This document shows positions 15,736-22,329 of a stretch of 58,550 bases of DNA, in pieces. The position numbers and the translations under genes are program-made. Source of the stretch: a virus; the IMG/VR virus record IMGVR_UViG_3300007513_000047, positions 1-58,550 of that record. One strand, written 5' to 3'. A model generated the notes under the pieces. It was not told where the DNA came from. It saw only the letters and a list, made by a program, of their open reading frames with translations, and made no database searches. The first letter of the stretch is position 1. Each line of letters begins with the position of its first letter.

Positions 15736-16435
15736 TTTCACTATCCGCCGTTAAGGTTATATGGGCGTCTGGTGATGAGCAAGAATTGCCTGCACCCGAA
15801 ACACATGTTCCACTTAATTGATTGATATCAATATCAGCACTTGAACCAGTTAAAGTTAGGTTCAATGTTTGTTCTCCATCTTTTTGTAGAGTGTTAATGT
15901 TATTGGATCCACCTGTGACTGTAAAGTTCCAGGTAGCGTCATCTGACTCCCAATCAACATCGAATACATTACTGTTTCCTACTAAGACTAAATCTGCGTT
16001 CAATCTCTCTGCACTTAAAGAATATCCTTGGTCTAAATCGAATGTATTTGAATCACCATCAACATTAAAGTTAATATCTGAATCATCAGCAGAACCTGAG
16101 GCCCCTATGTTCCAATCAACTGAGTTTGAATTTCCTGAAAGTAGCAAAGTTATATCAGTGCTATCTGTGATAAAAGGTCCGAATAACAAGTTCTGATTAC
16201 CAATCATATCGATGTTTAAATCTAGAGTGTGACCAGTCATTGTCATAGCAGTACCAGAACCACTTGAATAATTATTTTGACCTATTTTGTTACCAAAACC
16301 GATTTGGTCAATATATAATTTCAAGGTGTCTCCAGTTTGTGCAATCATAACCTCATTATCATCTGTAGCAGCAGCGAAAACGAATGATGTCGACATTCCA
16401 AAAAGTAATGCTATACTTAATAAAAATTTATTCAT
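15689..16435 (-). CDS. Curlin-like secreted fibre subunit
   Basis: A 248-residue secreted protein. The signal peptide (FLLSIALLFGMSTSFVFA) is followed by repeated strand units with Asn/Gln/Ser ladders of curlin type: YIDQIGFGNKIGQNN, LSGNSNSVDWN, DGDSNTFDLDQG, VGNSNVFDVDW, GGSNNINTLQKDG, and a final IIQINQKD. There is one cysteine pair (TCVSGAGNSC). The gene overlaps csgG upstream by 8 bases and fecR downstream by 47. It is one of two curlin-like proteins in the cassette; by analogy one may nucleate and one polymerise, but sequence does not say which. Confidence 0.8.
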   Translation of the reverse strand: MNKFLLSIALLFGMSTSFVFAAATDDNEVMIAQTGDTLKLYIDQIGFGNKIGQNNYSSGSGTAMTMTGHTLDLNIDMIGNQNLLFGPFITDSTDITLLLSGNSNSVDWNIGASGSADDSDINFNVDGDSNTFDLDQGYSLSAERLNADLVLVGNSNVFDVDWESDDATWNFTVTGGSNNINTLQKDGEQTLNLTLTGSSADIDINQLSGTCVSGAGNSCSSPDAHITLTADSENAIIQINQKDAANDS

Positions 16436-17315
16436 TTTCTTCTCCTATTATCCAAAAGCCTCTATCGTGCCCTTGGTAAATTAATTCCAACACGGCAGCC
16501 TCGATAGCTGTTCGTGTTGCGTATGTCACTGACTCATTATTACCCACGCCGTCCTCGAACTCGACAAGTTGTGTTCCTTCTTCAAAGAATCGGAATACAT
16601 CTCCCCCAGCACCATAAGAAAGGATAGTCTTTCTTGTTTGGACATTCAATAATATTTCTCCTGTGAGAACACTAACAGCTCTCATAGAAATTGTCACAGC
16701 ATCTTGACGATACTGTTTGGCCATTCCAACACCTAGAGTTCTTGCGCCTCGACCTCCGGTTAGTAAATTGGAATCATAACCAATTATCCCACCTTCTATA
16801 ATTATGCCTGCGAATAGCATAGGTTGAATTCCTTGTGCTTCTGTCCCATTGGCAGTAGCAAAATCTTGTCTGGCAGAACGAATAATCTGCCTCTCTCTTA
16901 CTAAGTTGTCTATACCACCCCTTTCGACAACTCTAAACCACTTACCACCAGCGGCGGTTTTAAGTGCATCTATAACCATTGCTTCAGCGCCTTGTGTGAC
17001 TGCTGTAGAGAATGATGCAATGTTACCTTCTGATTTTCTTTGACCTGTTCTATCAATGAAATTATATACTGCAACCACTGGCATTTCTTTTGCAGGTGGT
17101 ATGTTTAACAGTTCTATGTATGATGGAAGTCTTATTACTTCCGGCGTATCAACACAAATATATTTTCTGGACATTATTTTATTAACACCTGTCCAAACAT
17201 CTTTGCCAAACCCCTCCTGATAATCACAATCTTTAGGGTCCATACTCCACTGTGGTATTGATGCACAACCTGACATAAGAATCAATAAAGAACTTAAAAG
17301 AAAATTTCGAAACAT
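16428..17315 (-). CDS. csgG: CsgG-like curli secretion channel lipoprotein
   Basis: A 295-residue homologue of CsgG, the outer-membrane nonamer that exports curlins. The lipoprotein signal ends in LMSGC with the acylated Cys near residue 16. The CsgG core follows: VVAVYNFIDRTGQRK, FSTAVTQGAEAMVIDALK, WFRVVERGGIDNLVRERQI, and a MLFAGIIIEGGIIGYDSN strand leading to GARTLGVGMAKQYRQD. These cover the family's conserved blocks, and length is close to E. coli CsgG (277). It overlaps csgF by one base and a curlin-like gene by 8. A complete secretion channel gene in a phage is very unusual. Confidence 0.93.
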   Translation of the reverse strand: MFRNFLLSSLLILMSGCASIPQWSMDPKDCDYQEGFGKDVWTGVNKIMSRKYICVDTPEVIRLPSYIELLNIPPAKEMPVVAVYNFIDRTGQRKSEGNIASFSTAVTQGAEAMVIDALKTAAGGKWFRVVERGGIDNLVRERQIIRSARQDFATANGTEAQGIQPMLFAGIIIEGGIIGYDSNLLTGGRGARTLGVGMAKQYRQDAVTISMRAVSVLTGEILLNVQTRKTILSYGAGGDVFRFFEEGTQLVEFEDGVGNNESVTYATRTAIEAAVLELIYQGHDRGFWIIGEENE

Positions 17316-17842
17316 TAACTGTCTCCAGGCACTGGCACAGGATCAGGGTCCTGACTAAAGTTTCCTGAACCTATTGGTATCTCTAATATTGTTTCTGTAC
17401 CATCTTCTGATACAATAGTCATTCTAATAAATTCTGAGCCGTCTGCGTTAGTGATTACTTCGTATGTGACTGTACTACCTTCTAATACAAATGAACCAAA
17501 ACGAGTTGCAGTATCGTTTGAGAACATTGATTCAACCAATTGTTTGGCCATTTGAGCATAGATACGGCTCTCTAAGTTTCTAATAAATTTTGCAAGGGTT
17601 GTATTGTCTTCTGCCCTTTCAGCAGCTTTACGAGCTGATTCTAATGCATCTTCTATCTCCGTCTTACGAGTGAACTCTTGGTTCTCTACTGTGAGATAAT
17701 GAGATGCGGTTCCCTTTCCACTGAAAGATGGATTTTTAAATTCGTGTGTTATTGGTGATGCGTAAACATTGTTTGCGTGTAGAAACAATACAAATAATAT
17801 TGAAAATACGAAACTAGCTATCTTTATCTTTTGTGTCTTCAT
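17315..17842 (-). CDS. csgF: CsgF-like curli assembly factor
   Basis: A 175-residue exported protein with a signal peptide (FVFSILFVLFLHANNVYA). The mature N-terminus, SPITHEFKNPSFSGKG, matches the CsgF segment FxFRNPxFGG that inserts into the CsgG channel. Two helical stretches (EDALESARKAAERAEDN, FIRNLESRIYAQMAKQLVESMF) and a C-terminal beta sheet domain (TYEVITNADG, RMTIVSEDGTETILEIPIGSG) follow, the E. coli order. CsgF couples CsgG to fibre nucleation at the cell surface. The gene sits immediately upstream of csgG. Confidence 0.9.
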   Translation of the reverse strand: MKTQKIKIASFVFSILFVLFLHANNVYASPITHEFKNPSFSGKGTASHYLTVENQEFTRKTEIEDALESARKAAERAEDNTTLAKFIRNLESRIYAQMAKQLVESMFSNDTATRFGSFVLEGSTVTYEVITNADGSEFIRMTIVSEDGTETILEIPIGSGNFSQDPDPVPVPGDS

Positions 17843-18155
17843 TCTTCTTCCCCTTTAGAGCCTGCGCTTGCTTATACTCTAAAACTGTATTTAATTTTTC
17901 TTGCAATCTTATCTGGTCTTGGTCTAACATTCTCATTTGGTCGATAAGTCTTACAAGTACCGTCTGTTGTTTATCCAGATTCGGTTCTAATTCTTCCGTC
18001 ACAAATTTCCAGACAAAGTAGATAAAATAACCCATTGCAAGTGCAATTATAATTGGGAATCCAAACTCATTGAGCATATCTGCAACAGGAGTTAGATAAT
18101 CTAATTCTAAGTCCAGAACATCTTCTGGCAATTCATTACTAATCTCTTCTTGCAT
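17814..18155 (-). CDS. Membrane protein with C-terminal coiled coil (paralogue 1)
   Basis: A 113-residue protein: an acidic N-terminus (ELPEDVLDLELDYL), one span (FPIIIALAMGYFIYFVWKFV), then a heptad-rich coiled coil (LVRLIDQMRMLDQDQIRLQEKLNTVL) and a Lys-rich end. The same architecture and similar spacing occur in the next gene upstream, so the two look like paralogues. Topology resembles small holin-like or scaffold membrane proteins. It overlaps csgF by 29 bases and its partner by 17, placing it at the head of the curli cassette. Function not known. Confidence 0.65.
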   Translation of the reverse strand: MQEEISNELPEDVLDLELDYLTPVADMLNEFGFPIIIALAMGYFIYFVWKFVTEELEPNLDKQQTVLVRLIDQMRMLDQDQIRLQEKLNTVLEYKQAQALKGKKNEDTKDKDS

Positions 18156-18432
18156 CTATGTTTCCATCCTCTACAAAATTTTCAGACCGTGCAACTCTAT
18201 CCAAATCTGGTCTTAACTCCAGAGTTTGTGAAATAAGTAAGTCGATTTTTAATATGTCATTGTTCATTACTCTCGCCCTATCTTCTAACATGGTTATAAT
18301 ACCTGTTAGACCTTTGACATTATCAAGTACACCTTCTAAGATGTATTTTAGGGTTAAGAATATGAAGAAAGCCATAACAAGAGAACCAAAAATTGGCGCT
18401 CCGACTTCAGCTAAAAATTCTATCCAGTTCAT
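18139..18432 (-). CDS. Membrane protein with C-terminal coiled coil (paralogue 2)
   Basis: A 97-residue protein, first gene after the late-type box at 18446-18453. An N-terminal segment (NWIEFLAEVGAPIF) leads into one span (GSLVMAFFIFLTLKYIL), then helical heptads (NVKGLTGIITMLEDRARVM, ILKIDLLISQTLEL). Its layout matches the neighbouring 113-residue protein. No strong ribosome site is visible; GAG lies 9 bases before the ATG. Function not known. Confidence 0.65.
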   Translation of the reverse strand: MNWIEFLAEVGAPIFGSLVMAFFIFLTLKYILEGVLDNVKGLTGIITMLEDRARVMNNDILKIDLLISQTLELRPDLDRVARSENFVEDGNIDARRD

Positions 18433-18445
18433 AATATTACTCTAT

Positions 18446-18453
18446 TATTTATG
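18446..18453 (-). promoter_or_regulatory. Late-type promoter box ahead of the curli cassette
   Basis: CATAAATA on the minus strand, one mismatch from the T4 late box TATAAATA, 13 bases before the first cassette gene and right after the terminator at 18478-18503. It suggests gp55-dependent late transcription of the curli genes. A weaker sigma70-like reading of the same AT-rich stretch cannot be excluded. Confidence 0.5.
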
Positions 18454-18477
18454 ATTTCATTGTCTTATTAACCATAA

Positions 18478-18503
18478 AAAAAGGGACCAAAAGGTCCCTT
18501 TTT
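18478..18503 (-). terminator. Rho-independent terminator after the 103-aa gene
   Basis: A perfect stem AAAAAGGGACC/GGTCCCTTTTT with a 4-base loop ends in a T run on both strands. It separates the regA/18523 transcription unit from the curli cassette. Confidence 0.85.
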
Positions 18504-18522
18504 AATAATCCGTGAGGACTAA

Positions 18523-18834
18523 TTATAATTCTTCGGTTTCATCACCATCGGAATTATCTTTCAGTTGCGAGTGTATCTCGTTGATAACTTGAGCTTTCGT
18601 ACCACTCTTCTTAACTTTAAGAGAGTTTTTGTCAGCAAGGTCAAGAAGTTGAACTTTGGTTAATGTTTTCAGTTCAGCTTTGGAAGTAATTCCATTGTCG
18701 TTCTTATCAGCGACTGGTACCGGTCTCGGTCTTGGTGCTGGTGTCGAACTTACTTTACTACCTTTATCTTTCTTATCAAAGAAAGCGAAGTAAATAACAA
18801 CTAATACGACTACAATTGCAATTGCGTATTCCAT
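18523..18834 (-). CDS. Membrane-anchored protein with SAP/Rho-N-like domain
   Basis: A 103-residue protein. Residues about 3-18 form a membrane span (AIAIVVVLVVIYFAFF), followed by a basic linker and a Pro/Arg stretch (STPAPRPRPVPV). A helix-extended-helix domain of SAP/Rho-N type (LTKVQLLDLADKNSLKV, GTKAQVINEIHSQLK) precedes an acidic tail. Such domains bind nucleic acid, so the protein could tether DNA or RNA to the membrane; this is an inference. Its promoter is at 18865-18893 and a strong terminator follows its stop. Confidence 0.7.
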   Translation of the reverse strand: MEYAIAIVVVLVVIYFAFFDKKDKGSKVSSTPAPRPRPVPVADKNDNGITSKAELKTLTKVQLLDLADKNSLKVKKSGTKAQVINEIHSQLKDNSDGDETEEL

Positions 18835-18864
18835 AATATACTCCTATTTCAATTATGAAACTCC

Positions 18865-18893
18865 ATATTAACACTGGAGTTTAAAATTGACAA
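18865..18893 (-). promoter_or_regulatory. Early-type promoter for the 103-aa membrane gene
   Basis: Minus strand TTGTCA (18888-18893), 17-base spacer, TAATAT (18865-18870), with AAAAAACCCC directly upstream of the -35. The transcript would start about 30 bases before the gene at 18523-18834. Confidence 0.65.
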
Positions 18894-18907
18894 GGGGTTT
18901 TTTGGGA

Positions 18908-19084
18908 TTATTTGTCTTTTGCTTTACCAACATTAAATGCAAACCAATCAAGGACTTTATAAGCCTTCTTGACTAGACCATCATCTACTGGTGTTGGTGT
19001 AAGGGCTGCTATTAGTGAAGCGCCTGCAACTATCCAAGGGATTAATTGAAGCCATCCGACTACCCATGTAAGAAATTCTAACAT
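18908..19084 (-). CDS. Small membrane protein, 58 aa (possible holin-type)
   Basis: Starts MLEFLTWVVGWLQ with a good ribosome site (GGAGG, 8 bases upstream). One or two short hydrophobic segments (LQLIPWIVAGASLIAAL) are followed by an amphipathic basic tail ending VGKAKDK. A small late-expressed membrane protein could be a holin, but nothing specific proves this. A late-type box lies upstream at 19137-19144. Confidence 0.65.
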   Translation of the reverse strand: MLEFLTWVVGWLQLIPWIVAGASLIAALTPTPVDDGLVKKAYKVLDWFAFNVGKAKDK

Positions 19085-19136
19085 TTCTATCCTCCATTGT
19101 TTAAAAATAAAAGTTAATTATTACTATTAACGATGG

Positions 19137-19144
19137 TATTTATG
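19137..19144 (-). promoter_or_regulatory. Late-type promoter box
   Basis: CATAAATA on the minus strand, 52 bases upstream of the 58-residue membrane gene and overlapping the end of regA. One mismatch from the T4 late consensus. Confidence 0.45.
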
Positions 19145-19547
19145 AAATATTGTTGCCAATTGAGTATTTTTGGGTGAGTTTCCACTCTGTTTTCTCTTTG
19201 TAAGGTATAACTTTTATCTGAGAAAGTGGTGCTCTAGGGGTTGCGATTGATGTTGGAATGACTACTGATACTAGATTCCATTGTCTTAATAAGTCAACGA
19301 TGGTGTTTCTACGGCCCACATCCGACTCGTCAAAGTTGGTTGGTTTACCATCTAGTTTGAATAGTTCTTTGAAATGGACAATGTAATACTTGCCTCTTTT
19401 GTGGAGAATGTGACAGGACTGAAACAGTTCTTTTTCTTTTCTAGATGCCACACCAATACGAGATAAGGTCTCTCTTATCTTAAGAAAGTCGTCCTTTTCA
19501 GGAAATGTGATTTCTATTAAGTCCTTTACTAAATCGTTGTCATCCAT
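19140..19547 (-). CDS. regA: RegA translational repressor
   Basis: A homologue of T4 RegA, about 135 residues from MDDNDLVKD. Alignment by eye to T4 RegA is strong throughout: FLKIRETLSRIGVA, LFQSCHILHKRGKYYIVHFKELFKLDG, RRNTIVDLLRQWNLVSVV and EWKLTQKYSIGN. RegA binds the ribosome-binding sites of early mRNAs, including its own and those of the clamp loader. It is followed by gp62 in the T4 order (45-44-62-regA). The start at 19547 overlaps gp62 by 8 bases; an earlier in-frame codon five residues upstream is also possible. Confidence 0.95.
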   Translation of the reverse strand: MDDNDLVKDLIEITFPEKDDFLKIRETLSRIGVASRKEKELFQSCHILHKRGKYYIVHFKELFKLDGKPTNFDESDVGRRNTIVDLLRQWNLVSVVIPTSIATPRAPLSQIKVIPYKEKTEWKLTQKYSIGNNIS

Positions 19548-19932
19548 TATTCTTGCCACCAAGTTTCATTCTGTTTTTCAACTCACGATACTGTTTATCA
19601 TTTAATAACTCTAGATATTCTTTAGCTCTTTGTGTTGATACACCAAAGGCATTCTTCACTGTATCTAACTTCTTACTTAAGTAAGGTTTTTGCCATTTCG
19701 AAAATCTCTGTCTTTTTCTAAGAGTATTTATGAAAAACAAGTATTGAAGACGGTTATCCGTACCGTGACGGACATTCATCTCGTTTACAAGAAAAACAGA
19801 ATCTTGATGATAAGATAATGCTTTATTGATTAGGAATGGTTGATAGGCTTTCTCTTCGACATCATCAACCATGATGTCTTTTTTGTCGTAAGAGACCGAC
19901 TTTACAAAGTCAAACGGATTTCGTTTGTTCAT
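19540..19932 (-). CDS. gp62: Clamp loader small subunit gp62
   Basis: A 130-residue protein in the T4 position between gp44 and regA. The opening NPFDFVKSVSYDKKDIM and the LINKALSYHQDSVFLVNEMN block match phage gp62. It lacks an ATPase motif, as expected: it is the non-catalytic subunit that holds four gp44 subunits together while gp45 is loaded on DNA. Confidence 0.93.
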   Translation of the reverse strand: MNKRNPFDFVKSVSYDKKDIMVDDVEEKAYQPFLINKALSYHQDSVFLVNEMNVRHGTDNRLQYLFFINTLRKRQRFSKWQKPYLSKKLDTVKNAFGVSTQRAKEYLELLNDKQYRELKNRMKLGGKNNG

Positions 19933-20219
19933 CTTTGTGGATATTCGTATTGTGACCTGCGTAAGAAAGAATGTAAAAGATTCTCACCTCTCTTCTGAGT
20001 ACCGAATCTGTGAATTTCTTTTCCGTTCTTAGACCTGACAATTACACCATTGTTGTATTGAACATCGGTCACTGGTGAATCGTCTGTATCTGCTGGTCTA
20101 TCATCGTACCACATAGATTTTAATTGATGTATATGGACACATTTAACATGCCATGCCCATTCTTCTGCCTCAAGTTTAAGTCTTTGTTTCTCTACCCTTT
20201 CATCATATTGGGTCATCAT
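19929..20219 (-). CDS. Hypothetical protein, 96 aa
   Basis: A charged protein (MMTQYDERVEKQRLKLEAEEWAWHVKCVHIHQLKSM...) overlapping gp62 by 4 bases, with GGGAGAAG ahead of its ATG. The middle segment (VTDVQYNNGVIVRSKNGKEIHRFG) looks beta-stranded. It is a small insertion in the otherwise canonical 44-62 order. No family recognised. Confidence 0.55.
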   Translation of the reverse strand: MMTQYDERVEKQRLKLEAEEWAWHVKCVHIHQLKSMWYDDRPADTDDSPVTDVQYNNGVIVRSKNGKEIHRFGTQKRGENLLHSFLRRSQYEYPQR

Positions 20220-20235
20220 ACTTCTCCCTCTCTAC

Positions 20236-20267
20236 TGAAAAAACACCAAAAGATTAACCATAGTGTT
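20236..20267 (-). terminator. Possible weak terminator after gp44
   Basis: A 5-bp stem AACAC/GTGTT around a long loop is followed by a T run on the minus strand, directly after the gp44 stop. Weak, so it may only attenuate. Confidence 0.3.
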
Positions 20268-20268
20268 C

Positions 20269-21213
20269 TCATTTGAATTTACACTCACTCATTATTTCAG
20301 TAAGACAAGCAACAAAGTTTATCTCACTGTCCATTGCAAATGCAGATTTGTATTGATAGTCAGCGATAAACAATACAGCGGCAGGTATTGAACTTGGTTC
20401 AAGTCGTTGTTCTAATGAGTTAAATACTTTCCTATATAGAGTATTGAAGTCATTATCTGAATTCTGTCCTACCCATTTTCTCATGCCAGACCAATTCTTG
20501 TCTGCCAACATATCAATTAGAGGTGTAAGTTTTTCTTCGGATAATGTCGCTAATAGACCACTATCTATTACACCACTTGCACCATATCTCTGAACTTCAT
20601 TGATACATCGTCTAAAATCTGGAAAGAACTTCATAATAAGTTCTACTAAAACCTTTTCGTCATATTCTATATTCTCTTCTTTACAGATATGCTTTAATCT
20701 ATCTAATGCACCCATAGCGAGAGTTTGTTTCTCATTATTAGGTATCGCAAAATCTATAACAGTGCATCTACTATGAAGTGGTGCAATGATACGATTCTTA
20801 TAATTACATGTGAATATAAACCTACAATTAGAAGAGAACTCTTCTATGAAATTTCTTAATGCAGGTTGAACAGATTCAGCAGATATGTAATCTGCTTCAT
20901 CTAAAATAACTACTTTTGGACCACCAGAAAGTGAAACTGTTGATGCAAAGTTTTTGATTTTTGTCCGTAAAGTATCGATAAGGCGGCCCTCATCACTACC
21001 ATTGATAACTATAAAGTCAGCTCCTAACTCATTACACAACGCCTTAGCGATGGTTGTTTTGCCTGTCCCAGCAGGACCATTCAATAATAGATTAGGTATT
21101 TCTTGATTATCTACGAACTCTGAGAAACTTTTCTTCACCCCTTTGGGTAAAATTGTGTCCTCAATTGTTTGAGGTCTATATTTCTCTACATATAAAAATT
21201 CTGTTTGACTCAT
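20269..21213 (-). CDS. gp44: Clamp loader ATPase subunit gp44
   Basis: A 314-residue AAA+ ATPase. Walker A is GPAGTGKT at residues 46-53, Walker B with the DEAD-type box is ILDEADYIS near 105-112, and the SRC arginine-finger motif (LHSRCTVIDF) is near 150. It begins YVEKYRPQTIEDTILP, the standard start of RFC-type clamp loaders. Together with gp62 it loads the gp45 clamp. Its ATG overlaps the stop of a 35-residue upstream gene. Confidence 0.96.
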   Translation of the reverse strand: MSQTEFLYVEKYRPQTIEDTILPKGVKKSFSEFVDNQEIPNLLLNGPAGTGKTTIAKALCNELGADFIVINGSDEGRLIDTLRTKIKNFASTVSLSGGPKVVILDEADYISAESVQPALRNFIEEFSSNCRFIFTCNYKNRIIAPLHSRCTVIDFAIPNNEKQTLAMGALDRLKHICKEENIEYDEKVLVELIMKFFPDFRRCINEVQRYGASGVIDSGLLATLSEEKLTPLIDMLADKNWSGMRKWVGQNSDNDFNTLYRKVFNSLEQRLEPSSIPAAVLFIADYQYKSAFAMDSEINFVACLTEIMSECKFK

Positions 21214-21317
21214 AACTTAAAAGAACGACCCCCACCTGCCGTTTGTGCATTAGACCAAAGATGATGAGATTCTAATACTCCCATGAAAAGAGCGGAGACT
21301 GGCGCTTTTTCACACAT
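21210..21317 (-). CDS. Conserved-looking 35-aa peptide gene between gp45 and gp44
   Basis: A short gene starting MCEKAPVSALFMGVLE and ending GGGRSFKL. Its stop overlaps the gp44 ATG (ATGA), and AGGA stands 8 bases before its own ATG, so it reads as a real coupled peptide. It contains one Cys, a hydrophobic stretch and a His-His pair. The gap it fills has no other gene. Function unknown. Confidence 0.5.
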   Translation of the reverse strand: MCEKAPVSALFMGVLESHHLWSNAQTAGGGRSFKL

Positions 21318-21335
21318 TTATATATCCTATATATG

Positions 21336-22001
21336 TTAGGCGTTGTAAGAACTGTCAGGTTCTAACGCAATAAAATACTCTAAATCTATATCTTTATTTT
21401 TGAAATGAGATATACCTTTAGAAGATACTGCAACCGAGTAGTTGCCATCTAAAACTTTCAAGTTCTCAATCTTGAAGTTCATTGTGAATTTAGAACCATT
21501 GCCCTCTCCTACAACTCTTGAGAATGTATTTGAAGTTGGATTCTTTTTGTCAGCAACTGACAATTTGATAGTTGTACCATCAGAAGTCATACTTAAATCA
21601 TTGACGCCTAGAACTGAAGCAGCCTTCTGCAATTCGGACAATAATGTTGATGATAAATCTATATTGATTTCTGAGTCAGGCATTGTAATCATTTTGTCTA
21701 CAGTAGTTACCATACCCTCAGATGCATAGAAATAAGTCAAAGATGTATCAGCATCAGCAATAGTCAATGATGCTTCATTGAAATTGAAATCTGGATTATC
21801 TGTCAGACTTATTGCACCTAGAAATTCAACTAGGTTGTATATACTAAACTCTTGATTAAATGTTTCTGGAACATTTGCAACAGCAAGTATGTTTTTCATA
21901 TTAGATATTGTTCTAAGTTGATTACCTGCACCAACTTTAATACCTGAATTAATTGTGGCGAAGTTCTTTAATATCGCCTGAGTTTCACTTGAAATTTTCA
22001 C
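21336..22001 (-). CDS. gp45: Sliding clamp gp45
   Basis: A 221-residue processivity clamp. It opens MKISSETQAILKNFATINSGIKVG and ends EYFIALEPDSSYN, both typical of phage gp45. No catalytic motif is expected; three subunits form the ring that tethers gp43 and, in T4, also acts as the activator of late transcription with gp55 and gp33. It overlaps the upstream gene by 4 bases. Confidence 0.95.
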   Translation of the reverse strand: MKISSETQAILKNFATINSGIKVGAGNQLRTISNMKNILAVANVPETFNQEFSIYNLVEFLGAISLTDNPDFNFNEASLTIADADTSLTYFYASEGMVTTVDKMITMPDSEINIDLSSTLLSELQKAASVLGVNDLSMTSDGTTIKLSVADKKNPTSNTFSRVVGEGNGSKFTMNFKIENLKVLDGNYSVAVSSKGISHFKNKDIDLEYFIALEPDSSYNA

Positions 22002-22285
22002 TTTTCAGTCTCCTTATAAGTATCGTGATTATATAAAGCAAGAAATCCGTAATGGATAACTTTCAACAGGTCGGCACGATTATAACCGTCCTTCTTTCCG
22101 TATCGTTGGGCATATTTCAAAATATTCCCAATACAAAATCCTTCTCCATGACCACCGTCCATAATGAACTCTGTGGCCTGAAATTTTTCTTTTGAGTAAT
22201 GTTCTTCATAAGTCTTGTCTACATAAGAAGAGAACTCGTTTAAGAGTTCTCTTTCGTTATATTTGTAGTCTATACTATTACTCAT
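21998..22285 (-). CDS. DUF3310 (SaV-like) protein
   Basis: A 95-residue protein with the DUF3310 signature: FCIGNILKYAQRYGKKDGYNRADLLKVIHYGFLAL. The domain is common in phages as a nucleotide-metabolism-type helper of uncertain chemistry. It overlaps gp45 by 4 bases and has its own strong promoter at 22294-22322. Confidence 0.8.
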   Translation of the reverse strand: MSNSIDYKYNERELLNEFSSYVDKTYEEHYSKEKFQATEFIMDGGHGEGFCIGNILKYAQRYGKKDGYNRADLLKVIHYGFLALYNHDTYKETEK

Positions 22286-22293
22286 CTTGTTCC

Positions 22294-22322
22294 ATTATAC
22301 TCTTGAACCTTTCTATCGTCAA
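22294..22322 (-). promoter_or_regulatory. Strong early-type promoter for the clamp block
   Basis: Minus strand TTGACG (22317-22322), 17-base spacer, TATAAT (22294-22299), with AAAACCCCA upstream. It should drive DUF3310, gp45, gp44, gp62 and regA. Nearly consensus, the clearest promoter in the window. Confidence 0.75.
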
Positions 22323-22329
22323 TGGGGTT

